Source: Deltaproteobacteria bacterium (GTDB lineage: Bacteria > Desulfobacterota > Desulfarculia > Adiutricales > Adiutricaceae). From it: a stretch of DNA of 64,000 nucleotides. The notes beneath the pieces are model-generated. The model did not search any database. It saw nothing but the letters and a program-made list of their open reading frames with translations, and was not told the origin of the DNA. The DNA lies in NCBI GenBank assembly GCA_031276865.1, contig JAISMF010000023.1, forward strand, positions 23,893 through 87,892, read 5' to 3'. This document shows, piece after piece, positions 1-8,711 of this stretch (positions are counted from its first letter, which is position 1; each line of letters begins with the position of its first letter). The position numbers and the translations under genes were made by a program.

Positions 1-818
1 AAGCCCCGATTGATCTTCGCGAAACCCGCCCCCCGCCGGGGGAGATAGAGCGCGGGAAAAAGCCTTAAAGCGTAGGGTTTCACCAAGGCCTCCCCCGCAA
101 AGGCTTGGTTTTCCGGATCTTGTCCCAAGCCGAGGATCTTCAAGCCCGGGAAATTCAATATCTCCTGGAAGCGGGCCCAAAAGGCGGCGGCGAGGATGGC
201 CAGGGAGGGCTCGCGGACCCTTAACTCCGAAATGGCGAGGCCCCGGGCCTGGCTTTCCCGTAAAAGGGCCTCCAAGTGCCATCCGAGTCCGAAACCCACG
301 ACGAGTCCGGGGGGGGAGGCGCCCTGGCCGCGGAAGAAGCCCCGGACCAGGGCCTCGTCCTCCCGGCGGGGGTCCCGGCTCATGAGGCGGATCTTCGCGC
401 CGAAAGAGGCCCCCTCCTTGAAAACGAAGAGGTTCGGCTCTCCCCCCTCCGCTTCCAAAACGACCCGGGTTAAAGGGTTTTCGGCGGCGGGGCCGGAGCC
501 CTCCCTCTCCGACCCCGTTTCCGGGACTTTAAGGGAGTCGTCCCGGGCCTCCGTGAAAAGAAGGGCGGATCCCAAAAGGGATACCTCCGTCTTTTCCAGG
601 ATGTCTTTTTTCAGCTCCGGATCGTTTAAAGATTGGAGGTTTAAATAGAGATGGGAGGAAATCCCCGTCGCCGCCTCCAGGTGCCGCGCGTCCTCTTTGG
701 TCAAATCCGAAAGCCGCGCCGGCCCGAAGGAGGACTCCTTCGGGCCGGGTGCGCTATTTTCGGGCGGAGGGCCTTCCCGGCGGGCGGAAAAGGCGGGGCT
801 TTCAGACGGGGCGCTCAA
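1..818 (-). CDS. MptE-like (DUF115) motility-glycosylation protein, 5' part only (runs off the left edge)
   Basis: The reading frame is open for 272 codons on the minus strand and leaves the window at position 1. The start chosen is TTG at 818-816, preceded by GGAG seven bases upstream and overlapping the stop of the upstream glycosyltransferase by 17 bases, which implies translational coupling. Near residue 176 it reads GFGLGWH, followed about 20 residues later by an RVREPSLAIL stretch. This matches the GLGLGWH...VYEPDREIL segment of the complete MptE-like protein at 3333-4973, so the two look like paralogues. About 100 extra N-terminal residues, rich in Pro, Ser and Glu, precede the shared region. 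Family members are linked to flagellin glycosylation (Maf proteins). The C-terminal catalytic part is outside the window, so function is inferred from family and neighbours only. Confidence 0.7.
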   Translation of the reverse strand, partial: MSAPSESPAFSARREGPPPENSAPGPKESSFGPARLSDLTKEDARHLEAATGISSHLYLNLQSLNDPELKKDILEKTEVSLLGSALLFTEARDDSLKVPETGSEREGSGPAAENPLTRVVLEAEGGEPNLFVFKEGASFGAKIRLMSRDPRREDEALVRGFFRGQGASPPGLVVGFGLGWHLEALLRESQARGLAISELRVREPSLAILAAAFWARFQEILNFPGLKILGLGQDPENQAFAGEALVKPYALRLFPALYLPRRGAGFAKINRG

Positions 819-1938
819 GGCTCGCTCCTTTTTTGGGGCTTTCCGTGAGGAAGCGCCTGGACTCTCTGGCCTTCAGCGAAAGATTGAAGACGCGCTCCCA
901 CTCGCGGGCGATCTTAGCCCAGGAGTAGCGCTCCCGGATCTTCTTTTGCGCCTCCTCCGCCAGGCGCCGGGCGCCGACCGGATCGTCTAAGAGCTTTAAG
1001 GCCCTTTCCACGTAGGCCTCCGCGTAGCGCCTGGATCCGGGACGCTCCTGGATCTTGAAGCCGTCTTGAACCACCGACTCGTTTAAGGCGTAGGCGCCGC
1101 TGGTTAAAATGGGCGTCCCCAGGGCCTGGGCCTCCAAAGAGACGAGGCAGCTTATCTCCGGAAAGACGCAGGGGTAGACCATCAAGGCGGAGCTCTTCAG
1201 GTGGCGGTAGTAATCCTTTTTGTTCAGCGCCCCCAAGGGGACGATGGAGGGATCGGCGGAGGTCAAAAGCTCCAGGTAGTCGTAGAGATCCAAAAGGCCG
1301 GGGTCCACGTGCTCCCGGCTTAGGGAGTAGCCGCAGAGATGGAGCTTCAAGGAGGGCCGGGCCTCTTTCAAGCGCGGCCAGATATCCTCCAGGAGGATTT
1401 TCAGGCCCCTTTCGGGCCGGGAGGCGTAGATGAGCTTGTCCGGATCCCTCGCCGCTCCGGCCGCGGCCTCGTCCATGAGCTCCAGGTTCAAACCGTTTCT
1501 GGTCACCAAGGTGCGGTCGTCCAGCTGGGGGACCCGGGTCAGGTAGTTGTCCCGGTGGAATTTGGAGAGCACGAAACAGAGGTCGATTTCATCCTGGACC
1601 GCCCGCAGTCCCTTGGGGTCGGTCAGGGTGTCGTGGTTCCAGAGCACCTTCAAGCGCGAGTTTATGGGGAGGTTGAAGAAGCCGAAAAAGCGGCTCACCA
1701 CGAAGACGTCGAACTTCACCCGGGCGAGCACGGGCAGGGACTCCCGGACGGGATAGTAGCGCACGCCATGGTGGGTGGCCGGTTTTTCGCAGTTGTTCAC
1801 CGCCGTCACCTCCCAGCCCAGGTCCCGAAAGGCCCGGGTGATCTCGATGAAGGCCGTCTCCGATCCTCCCAGGGCCCTTTTCTCCAGGGCGTCCCCCTCG
1901 AAGGGGGGCCCCTCGGTGTAGAATCCTAAGCTTTTCAA
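802..1938 (-). CDS. GT4-type glycosyltransferase
   Basis: This 378-residue protein has the GT-B layout of family 4 glycosyltransferases. The N-terminal domain includes LGGSETAFIEITRAFRDLG (about residues 25-43), a typical acceptor-domain start. The C-terminal nucleotide-sugar domain includes a YASRPERGLKIL segment (about 170-182) and an EAQALGTPILTS segment (about 270-280), where the usual E-x7-E donor-binding region lies. No signal peptide or membrane segment is evident, so it is probably cytosolic. The start is TTG and shares bases with the TGA of the upstream GT2 gene (TTGA overlap), behind a GAGGG Shine-Dalgarno-like sequence. It sits between a GT2-TPR gene and a MptE-like gene, which points to glycosylation of a surface or flagellar protein. 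Donor sugar and acceptor cannot be read from sequence. Confidence 0.85.
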   Translation of the reverse strand: MKSLGFYTEGPPFEGDALEKRALGGSETAFIEITRAFRDLGWEVTAVNNCEKPATHHGVRYYPVRESLPVLARVKFDVFVVSRFFGFFNLPINSRLKVLWNHDTLTDPKGLRAVQDEIDLCFVLSKFHRDNYLTRVPQLDDRTLVTRNGLNLELMDEAAAGAARDPDKLIYASRPERGLKILLEDIWPRLKEARPSLKLHLCGYSLSREHVDPGLLDLYDYLELLTSADPSIVPLGALNKKDYYRHLKSSALMVYPCVFPEISCLVSLEAQALGTPILTSGAYALNESVVQDGFKIQERPGSRRYAEAYVERALKLLDDPVGARRLAEEAQKKIRERYSWAKIAREWERVFNLSLKARESRRFLTESPKKGASLERPV

Positions 1939-3116
1939 AGTCCCTCGCCTCTTATAAGGCCCTGGTAGATGTCCCGGGCCCGGCGGTGCCCGGGGGAGAG
2001 CCTTAAGGCCTCCTCGAGGTGGAACCTGGCCTCCTCCGCCCGGCCGAAGCCGGCCGCTATCTCGGCTAGGGCCACCCGGGGCTCGGGGTTGTCCGGATTG
2101 ATCTCCGCCGCCTTGGAAAAGGCCTCCCGGGCCTCCTCCTCTTTCCGCGTCGCCAGTAGGAGCCTCCCTAAAAGCTGGGCGCAGGTGAAGGTTATTTTAT
2201 CCCTAGGCGCCCCCCAGCCGGAATCGGAGAGGCCCAAGGACGAGGCGAGCTTAAGCTCTTCAAGGGCCTCCCGGTCGCGTCCCAGGCGGTGGAGGGTCTT
2301 TCCCAGAAAGTAGCGCCCCAAACCGTAGCGCGGGCGCCTCTCCACCAGCTCGCCCAAGCTTTGGAGGGCCTCGCCGTCGCGGCGGAAGGCGGTCAGGATC
2401 TGGGCCTTTAAAATCATGACGTGGCTCCAGAGGGAAGGGTCCGCGTCGGGTTTCCGCGCCGCCCGGTCTAAAAACTCCAAGGCCTCGCCTTGTCTTCTCA
2501 AGTTTAAAAGCGTCCTTCCGGTTTGATAGAGGTGGTAGAAGTCTCCGGCCAGAGTCTCCGGAGCGCTTAAAAGGAGCGCCAGGTTCCTCTCCCCCTTCCT
2601 TTTCCGCTCCAAAGGATCCGCGTAGCCCCAGTGCCGCACCGTCGTCGGGACGTAACGGACCTCGAAAGAGGCGGGGTGGACGAGCTGCTCGTGGATCCTC
2701 CCTTGGAAACAGACCCCGGGAACCCGGGGGAAGACCCTCTTTTGCCGGAGCCGGTCCCCTTGGGGGACCACCAGCTCCTCTAAAACAAAGACGCGGTTTA
2801 AGGGCGAAGCGGAAATAGTTTCTTTCAGGCGCCGGAAATCATCCGGATCGACTTGGTTGTCCGCGTCCAGCCACATGACGAAGTCGGTGGTGGCGTAGAA
2901 GAGGGCCGTGTTTCGGGCCAGAGAGAAGTCGTCGGGCCAGGGGGATTCGCGCACCGTGGCGCCCATTTCCCGGGCGATCCGCTTGGTCCCGTCCGCGGAT
3001 CCCGTGTCCAAAACCACCGCCTCGTCCGCGAGGCGGATCAAGGGGCCCAAGGACAAGGGCAGGTTCCGCTCCTCGTTTTTCACTATCATGGACAAACCTA
3101 AAGTGCGTTCCCTCAT
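1935..3116 (-). CDS. GT2 glycosyltransferase with C-terminal TPR repeats
   Basis: The N-terminal 200 residues form a GT-A domain: LSMIVKNEERNL at the start, a VLDTGSADGT motif near residue 40, and the metal-binding DAD near residue 85 (MWLDADNQVDPDDF). The rest is helical and repetitive, with TPR-like units such as EEAREAFSKAAEINPDNPEPR near the C-terminus, as in SunS or Alg5-like protein glycosyltransferases. The frame is open seven codons further upstream, but the ATG at 3116 was chosen because a GGGAGGG sequence lies just before it. The gene overlaps the following GT4 gene by four bases. Its upstream side faces a 10-bp repeat array, so expression may depend on readthrough from the MptE-like gene. 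The acceptor is unknown; TPRs suggest a protein acceptor. Confidence 0.85.
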   Translation of the reverse strand: MRERTLGLSMIVKNEERNLPLSLGPLIRLADEAVVLDTGSADGTKRIAREMGATVRESPWPDDFSLARNTALFYATTDFVMWLDADNQVDPDDFRRLKETISASPLNRVFVLEELVVPQGDRLRQKRVFPRVPGVCFQGRIHEQLVHPASFEVRYVPTTVRHWGYADPLERKRKGERNLALLLSAPETLAGDFYHLYQTGRTLLNLRRQGEALEFLDRAARKPDADPSLWSHVMILKAQILTAFRRDGEALQSLGELVERRPRYGLGRYFLGKTLHRLGRDREALEELKLASSLGLSDSGWGAPRDKITFTCAQLLGRLLLATRKEEEAREAFSKAAEINPDNPEPRVALAEIAAGFGRAEEARFHLEEALRLSPGHRRARDIYQGLIRGEGL

Positions 3117-3196
3117 CTTCCCTCCCCGGGGTTTCAAACGCGAAACCCGTTCAATTTCCCTCCGGCGGATTTCCCTCCGCCGGATTTTTTTCGGCG

Positions 3197-3335
3197 CCTC
3201 GTTAAGCCTCGTTAGGCCTCGTTAGGCCTCGTTAAGCCTCGTTAGGCCTCGTTAGGCCTCGTTAGGCCTCGTTAGGCCTCGTTAGGCCTCGTTAAGGCTC
3301 GTTGAGGCTCGTTAAGCCTCGTTGAGGCTTTTTTA
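3197..3335. repeat. 10-bp tandem array of mini-hairpins
   Basis: About thirteen copies of a 10-bp unit (consensus GCCTCGTTAG) run head to tail. GCCT and AGGC at the ends of neighbouring units can pair around a CGTT loop, so each unit is a potential tetraloop mini-hairpin. Unit variants use TTAA or TTGA. The array fills most of the gap between two genes of one operon and reaches into the stop codon of the MptE-like gene at 3333. Confidence 0.9.
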
Positions 3336-4973
3336 GGCTTTTTTAATCCGCTCGAGCGAACTGAGCATCTTCAAAATGATTCCGTCCGCCCAGCTCAGGC
3401 CCTGGAGGATGTTTCCCGGGTGCCCTCCGGCCAGGGCCGGGGCCAGGATCTCCTTCATGAAGGCCGAGACCCGGGAGATGTTCATCATCTCGGTTAAAGC
3501 CTGCCTGGGATTCCTGTGGAGGAGGTGCCGCACCTGGGTGAGGAGGGTGGACATCTGCTTAAGATCGCCCCGGATCTCGGAGGCCTGGGGCCGGGGGAGC
3601 TTCTCCAAGACGGCCGGAAGCTTGAAGGGGAGGCGGCGATCCGGAATCGTCTCCGTAAGCGTTTCCAAGGGGATCTCGTCGAAGCCCTGGAGCCTCGCCC
3701 CCTGGGCCGAGGCGTTGATGAGCCTGGGGCCCTTGTTCTTGCGGCGGATGATGGCCGCGGCCTCGGAAAACCAGTTGATGGAGGCCAAAAGCGAGGTGTT
3801 GGTCTCCACCATGGAGCCGTTTATCCCCGGGACCTTCACCGCGTCCGGGCGCTCGGTTTCGTAAACCGAGTCCGCCGTGCCCTCGGCGTGCAGGAGCGAT
3901 CCCAAATAGGCCTGATCCTGGCCCACCAGGATCACCGGATCGAGCCCCCAGAGATAGCTCAGGGCGAAGGCCGCGGAGCCGGCGTTTCCGCCCTGGGGGA
4001 GGAAGAGGCCCCGGCTTAAAAGCTGGGCCTCGCCGCCGTTTAAATGGAAGATGGCCTTTTTGAAGCCGAAATCTTCGAAGTGGCCGGGGTTGGAGCCCAA
4101 GGCCAGGCATAAAACGGCGTCCTTGGAGAGGACCCTCTTCTCCTCTTCGGCGAGCTTGAGAAAGCGGGAGGTGTCCGAGCTCTCGATCACCACGATCACG
4201 TCCGGAGAGACGCCCAGACCCAGAAGGGGTTTCAGGGCCGCGGCCGCGCATATGACGAGGCCCCTTTCCCCGACTTTACGGAGCAGCGCCCCGTTGTGGC
4301 TCAGACTGGGGCCGGCCCCGACCACGAAGGCCGGAAAGGGGGGGAAGCGGTCCTTTAAGAGCATGACGTCCGGAAGGACGGCGGCCCAGCCGGCGTTCTC
4401 CACCATGTTGTCCATGAAAGCGGACGAGGTGGCCTCCCGGGTCTTGATGATGACCCGCAGCCGGGCGGTTTCCGACTCCGTCTTCTCCGTGAACATTCCC
4501 GCCTCTTTGGGGAAGGCCTTGAGGTAGCCGGGAAGGGAGGCTATCAGAGGCAGGCTTCCGTCGCCGTGGACCACCTCCTGGGCCACGAAGGCGGAAAAAC
4601 GCTCGAAGTCCAGATAGATCTTCGGGTCCTGGCCCTGGGAGAGGACGTTGTACTTTTCAAAGCAGTCCAAAATCTCCCTGTCGGGCTCGTAGACCGCGAC
4701 CGTGATGGCGGGGAAGAGCTCTTTGATCCGCCTGATGTGCCAGCCTAGGCCCAGCCCGAAGACCAGCGCGACCGCGGGCGTCCCCCCCCGGCGGTTGCGG
4801 CCCAGGGCGCGGTTCACGAGCTCGGCGGCCTCCTCTCCCGGACGCAGGGGGTCGTGGATGGTCTCCCCCCGGTAGATGAGGCCCGGACCCTTGTCCCCGG
4901 GGACGACCTGGAAGGCGGCGCCGCCGAGGGCGGCGCCGGGTCCGCTGAGGGAGGTTTGGTAATTGTCGCTCAT
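3333..4973 (-). CDS. MptE-like (DUF115) motility-associated glycosylation protein
   Basis: This 546-residue protein matches the MptE-like/DUF115 family, whose members near flagellin genes (Maf proteins) transfer nonulosonic acids to flagellin. Visible landmarks are GLGLGWH (residues 73-79) with YEPDRE about 20 residues on, the VVGAGPSL motif (217-224) that starts the catalytic domain, and GGNAGSAAFALSYLWGLDPVILVGQDQAYL (about 328-357), a conserved C-terminal core. No signal peptide is present. It starts 10 bases after the CgeB-like gene and is followed by a repeat array and two glycosyltransferase genes, all leftward. A second paralogue begins at 818. The flagellin substrate is not in this window, so a flagellar role is inferred from family; another surface protein is possible. 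Confidence 0.85.
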   Translation of the reverse strand: MSDNYQTSLSGPGAALGGAAFQVVPGDKGPGLIYRGETIHDPLRPGEEAAELVNRALGRNRRGGTPAVALVFGLGLGWHIRRIKELFPAITVAVYEPDREILDCFEKYNVLSQGQDPKIYLDFERFSAFVAQEVVHGDGSLPLIASLPGYLKAFPKEAGMFTEKTESETARLRVIIKTREATSSAFMDNMVENAGWAAVLPDVMLLKDRFPPFPAFVVGAGPSLSHNGALLRKVGERGLVICAAAALKPLLGLGVSPDVIVVIESSDTSRFLKLAEEEKRVLSKDAVLCLALGSNPGHFEDFGFKKAIFHLNGGEAQLLSRGLFLPQGGNAGSAAFALSYLWGLDPVILVGQDQAYLGSLLHAEGTADSVYETERPDAVKVPGINGSMVETNTSLLASINWFSEAAAIIRRKNKGPRLINASAQGARLQGFDEIPLETLTETIPDRRLPFKLPAVLEKLPRPQASEIRGDLKQMSTLLTQVRHLLHRNPRQALTEMMNISRVSAFMKEILAPALAGGHPGNILQGLSWADGIILKMLSSLERIKKA

Positions 4974-4983
4974 AAGCTTACCT

Positions 4984-6525
4984 TTAGTTCACGGTGAGAT
5001 AGGAGGCTTTGCCGGCCTCGGTGAAGATGGAACCGAGAATCGGATCCCCGGGATGGAACTCCAAACCCCGCTGGCTCACTTCCATGGCCTCGGCCGCGGC
5101 CCCCCGGTTGAATAGAAGCTGGGCCAAAGGCCGGGTTATCTCCAGATCGGCGGGGTTTCCCTGGTATCCCGTCTGGAAGAACTCGAAGGCCGTCCAGAGG
5201 GCCGGATCGTGGGGGGCGCGGCTGAATCCCGGGCACACGTCCTCGCCCAATTCCAAGAGCCTGTTTCCCAAAAGCTTCACCGCCTCGAAGGAGAGGGTGT
5301 CCAAAGCCAGATCGGGAAAGGAGCCGGTGCCGGTGAACCTCCCGAGCCAGAGGGAGGCCTCCTTGGGATTCTTCTCCCCCAGACAGAGGATGCCCATGCC
5401 CAACGCGCCCCGGGGCTCGCCCCGCTCGAAGGCCCGGCCGAGAAGCTCCTTGGCCTCCGGCGACCTGCCCTTGAGCCTCTGGACGTGACCCAGCATGAAG
5501 AGGCCCTCCGGGCTGATTTTGTCCATCCGGTCGGCCTCCCGTAAAAGCTTCTCCGCCCGGACTATCCTCTGCTGGCCGCTTTCCGCGGGCCAGCGCAAGG
5601 CGGTGAGGAAGAGGAAGCGCCCCTCCCGGTCCAGGGCCTCCTCGTCGTAGAGGGCGAAGCCGGGGTTCAAGCCGCTTATCTGGCTCATGAAGCTCTCGGC
5701 GCGGTTTTGGATGTCGTGGGCGGAGTGCGCCTTCTCCTGGGCCCGCTTGGCGGCCCGGCGCCGGAGGCCCGCGTCCTTGAGCCACAGCTCGGCGGTCTCC
5801 ATGAGCTCCTGGGGCTCGAACCAGGCGAAGTCCTCTCCGGGCTTGAAAAGCTCGCCCAGGTCGCCTCCGGCCTTCTCGGTGAAGAGCACCGCGCCGGAGG
5901 CCATGGCCTCCAGCATGCGCATGGTGACCCCGGGGAAGAGGTTTTCGTTGAGGGCCAGTTTGGACTGCCGGTAGATCTGCCCCGACTCGTCGGGACCCAC
6001 CCAGCCGTCGTCCCGGGCGCCCGCCGTCTTCAACGAGTAGCGCCGGGAGAGGGTGTTCACCAAACGCGAGCGTTTGGCCCGGCGCTCGGGATCCAGGGCC
6101 CCCACGAAGCCGAAGTCGTAGATCTTCTTCTCCTGGGAGTCGTCCGCGGAGAGATAGCTTTTGGCGTCCACCCCCACGGGCAGCCAGGAGGCGGGGCGGC
6201 CCTCGTCGTTTAGGGCCGCCGCCTGTTCCTTTTGATCGGTGAAGACGTAGTCGAAGAGGCGGGCGAAATGCCCCTGCCACCAGTAGTTGATGGGGCCGTC
6301 CACGGCGTAGTAGACCTTGGGCACCCCGAAGACGCGGGAAAGCCCGTCGGGCCAGACGTGTTTGCCCAGATGATCCGTGTAGACGATGAGATCCGGACGA
6401 TCCCTTAAGTTGTTGAAGAGGGTGTCCACCGGATAGCCTTCGGAGTGCTCCGGGGAAATGACGGAGTGTCCCATCTTGTGGAAGGCCTCGTGAAAATACT
6501 CGCTGCCCAGGCATAAAATAAGCAT
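4984..6525 (-). CDS. CgeB-like glycosyltransferase with C-terminal repeats
   Basis: The N-terminal half resembles CgeB/DUF3880 glycosyltransferases: an opening MLILCLGSEYFHEAF strand, a DLIVYTDHLG segment, and later YDFGFVGAL and FPGVTMRMLEAMASGAVLFTE, the latter being the donor-binding block of the Glyco_trans_1_2 domain. The C-terminal 200 residues are TPR-like (for example GLFMLGHVQRLKGRSPEAKELLGRAFERG). The frame is open 108 codons further upstream, but that extension is low-complexity and basic. The ATG at 6525 has GGGAGA at the right distance and begins the conserved domain, so it was chosen (513 residues). The gene ends 10 bases before the MptE-like gene and is probably cotranscribed with it. 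CgeB homologues beside Maf genes are common in flagellin glycosylation islands. Confidence 0.8.
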   Translation of the reverse strand: MLILCLGSEYFHEAFHKMGHSVISPEHSEGYPVDTLFNNLRDRPDLIVYTDHLGKHVWPDGLSRVFGVPKVYYAVDGPINYWWQGHFARLFDYVFTDQKEQAAALNDEGRPASWLPVGVDAKSYLSADDSQEKKIYDFGFVGALDPERRAKRSRLVNTLSRRYSLKTAGARDDGWVGPDESGQIYRQSKLALNENLFPGVTMRMLEAMASGAVLFTEKAGGDLGELFKPGEDFAWFEPQELMETAELWLKDAGLRRRAAKRAQEKAHSAHDIQNRAESFMSQISGLNPGFALYDEEALDREGRFLFLTALRWPAESGQQRIVRAEKLLREADRMDKISPEGLFMLGHVQRLKGRSPEAKELLGRAFERGEPRGALGMGILCLGEKNPKEASLWLGRFTGTGSFPDLALDTLSFEAVKLLGNRLLELGEDVCPGFSRAPHDPALWTAFEFFQTGYQGNPADLEITRPLAQLLFNRGAAAEAMEVSQRGLEFHPGDPILGSIFTEAGKASYLTVN

Positions 6526-6902
6526 CTTGTTCTCCCGTGACCCATGATTAGCGGAAGGGCCGTTTGTCGTTTCTTTTCTGCCAGCCGCGCCGGAAACTTT
6601 TCCCGGGTTTCCGGCGCCGTTTTTTTTCTTGAGGATCCCGCCCGGCTCGTCCGGAAGGGAATCTTTTAAGCCTTTGTCCGTAAGGAAATCTTCCAAGCGC
6701 TTGTCCGGAAGGCGGTCTCTCGAATGGAGTAGGCGATCGCGTTTAAGTCGAAAGGCGCCCGATTCTTCGCGGGTGAACATCTCCGCCCGGGCTGGGGGCT
6801 CGCGCCCGAATTCTCCAAAACGAGGATCGGAGCGGCGGACAAGCGGCATCGTTATTTAAGCGGGGGGCGTTTCGCGCGCGCCATGCCCGTTTTCACGCCC
6901 CA
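6526..6902. other. Intergenic gap in the glycosylation cluster
   Basis: This 377-bp stretch separates the radical SAM gene from the CgeB-like gene. An in-frame N-terminal extension of the CgeB-like protein is possible here, but it is Arg/Lys-rich and lacks a recognisable domain. No terminator or clear promoter was seen. Confidence 0.5.
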
Positions 6903-7934
6903 TCAGGCGCCGGCGGAAAGGTCTTTTCCCTCTTTTGGGAGGGACCGCTTGGAATACGGATAAATTTCCCCCGCGCTTTCAAGGCCCCGGCAGGCCGCGC
7001 AGGAGGGATGGAGCCTCCCCTCTTTTCCCTGGGAGCGCGCGAGCGCGGCTTGCGGGGAGTTCCAGGCCTCCCGGAGGCTCGTCTCCGGAAAGAAGCCCAC
7101 GGGGGCGATTCTGCCGTAGTCCGAGCAGCAGGGGAAGAGTCCGCCGTCCGCGTGGAGGGCGAGCCTCGCGAAGGGCTCCCCGCAGTAAAAGTCCCCGCTC
7201 GCTCCGTCGCCCTCCCCGCCTTCTCCGGTAAGGTTTTGATATTTCTGAAAGACCAGGTAGTCGGCGGTTTCGGCGAAGAATTCCAGAATCTCCCTCTTCT
7301 CTTTCGCGTCCAGCCCCCGGTCCACGAAGCTTAGGCGCAGAACCGGAAGGGGACTCTTAAGTTCGGCGCGCGCCCGTAAAAAGTCGTCTAGATTGTTTAA
7401 AAGCCTTCGAAAACTCCCCCCCGGCCTCCTTCGCGCGTAATCCGCCTCCGTCCAGGCGTCCACCGAGACCATGAGGCGGGTGAGCCCGCTTTTAATCAAG
7501 GCGAGGCTCAGATCTCCGGTGAGGAGCCGCCCGTTGGTGACGAGGGACACGTCCAAAACGCCGTAGGCGGCGGCCAGGGACGCGTATTGGGGGATCTCCT
7601 TTAAAAGAAGGGGCTCTCCGGTCATTCCCAGCCTTAAAGACGGAAGGGCGTGACGGGAGGCCTCCTTTAAGGCCGCCTCGTAGAGGGAGGGATCCATATC
7701 CCTTCCGAGTCCGGGGAAGATCGAGCGGGAGGGGTTTCCCGCCGGACAGACGGGGCATTTGAGGTTGCACCGGGTGGTCAGATCCAGATCCAGATGCAAA
7801 GGAAAGGGGAAAGCCTTTCCCCTTTCCGCCAGGCGGAAATTCCTCCGGTACTTTCGAAAGGGCTCTCCCAGAACCCCGCCTATGATCGCGTCGGGGTCGG
7901 AAAAAAGAAGACTTTGGTTTCTGGTGATAAGCAA
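6903..7934 (-). CDS. Radical SAM/SPASM protein
   Basis: Residues 56-63 read CNLKCPVC, a CX3CX2C motif that binds the radical-SAM [4Fe-4S] cluster and S-adenosylmethionine, in the context DLTTRCNLKCPVC. Downstream, GMTGEPLL and VSVDAWTEADYARRRPGG are typical of the TIM-barrel core. A SPASM-type C-terminal region carries YCGEPF, LFPCCSDYG and HPSCAACRG cysteines for an auxiliary cluster. Length (343 aa) suits the MoaA/PqqE-like class. The start is TTG with only a weak upstream purine run. It is the first gene of the leftward glycosylation cluster, so it may build or modify a sugar or a peptide; several SPASM proteins of this shape occur in glycan biosynthesis loci. The substrate is unknown. Confidence 0.85.
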   Translation of the reverse strand: MLITRNQSLLFSDPDAIIGGVLGEPFRKYRRNFRLAERGKAFPFPLHLDLDLTTRCNLKCPVCPAGNPSRSIFPGLGRDMDPSLYEAALKEASRHALPSLRLGMTGEPLLLKEIPQYASLAAAYGVLDVSLVTNGRLLTGDLSLALIKSGLTRLMVSVDAWTEADYARRRPGGSFRRLLNNLDDFLRARAELKSPLPVLRLSFVDRGLDAKEKREILEFFAETADYLVFQKYQNLTGEGGEGDGASGDFYCGEPFARLALHADGGLFPCCSDYGRIAPVGFFPETSLREAWNSPQAALARSQGKEGRLHPSCAACRGLESAGEIYPYSKRSLPKEGKDLSAGA

Positions 7935-8711
7935 GGCGGAACCCCCGGAAGGCCTCGGGTCCTAAAGAAGGACGGGAGGCGAATCTGACTCCCGCGGCTT
8001 TATATGCAAATAGTTTGCCAAAGAAACCTTAACAGACTCTGAGAGTCCTTTCACAAAGCGGGCGAGGGCTTTTTAAGCTCCGGGCCTCGTTTCCGGCGGG
8101 GAAGATTTTTCCCCGTAAAGCCTCGGAAAGGGTTTATTCAAAAAACGGGCCGCTTCGAGGGTAAAGCGGGTTCCGGACGGCTTCGTTTTTCGGACTTTCA
8201 AAAGCGCGAAGTTACTTTAGATCCGCCGGCTTCCGGAGAAACAACAGGGAAGAGGGGGGTGAAAAAAAGAGGGATTGAAAAAAGATGGAGGGGATTGGAA
8301 AAAGATGGAGGGTAATTTGAAATAGAGGAAAAGGATGAGAAAAGTCGGCCCTGTCTTTATAGAAATCCCGAAAAAGCTCAGGGAAAAGCTAAGGGAAAAG
8401 CTAAGGGAAAAGCCGGGGAAGCTTTAAAGAAAAGGCGGAGGAATGACCGTCTCAACTTTCCGGGGGGTCCGAAAAGCGCGGAAAATGTTTTCAAAAGATA
8501 AAAGCGGGGGAAGAAACTAAGGCGGAGGCTGGGGAGTCAGGGAGGTGTTTTCCGGGAAAAACGAAAAGGCCGTCTAATTTTTGGTTCGAGTCTTGCATAA
8601 GCTTTAGCCGGAATTTTCCGGAGCTATTCTTAAGGAGCCCGCGCTTCCGGAAAAGAGCGAATTTTTCAAGCCTTCCGGAGTTAGAAGGGGGGCGCTTCGG
8701 GGAGACAGCCG
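7935..8711. other. Intergenic region with short purine-rich repeats
   Basis: No convincing gene lies here. Around 8255-8345 there are repeated GATGGAGGG/GATTGAAAAAAG blocks, and at about 8377-8415 the unit GGGAAAAGCTAA recurs three times in tandem. The region separates divergently transcribed genes and should hold both promoters, but no near-consensus promoter pair was identified. Confidence 0.6.

Noticed and set aside
196..648. 150-codon plus-strand frame at the left edge
   Set aside because: It is antisense to the MptE-like gene, whose minus-strand translation aligns with a paralogue in the same window.
721..746. 26-bp hairpin GGCCCGAAGGAG/CTCCTTCGGGCC as a terminator
   Set aside because: It lies inside the MptE-like coding frame, encodes part of a plausible linker and has no T-run.
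3197..3335. CRISPR-like regularity of the 10-bp repeats
   Set aside because: Units are contiguous with no spacers, are far too short, and no cas gene is present.
4984..6849. Longer version of the CgeB-like protein starting at 6849
   Set aside because: The extra 108 residues are basic and low-complexity, while a good ribosome-binding site and the conserved domain begin at 6525.
8570..8605. GGTTCGAGTC, resembling a tRNA T-arm
   Set aside because: No acceptor stem, anticodon arm or paired T-stem can be drawn around it.
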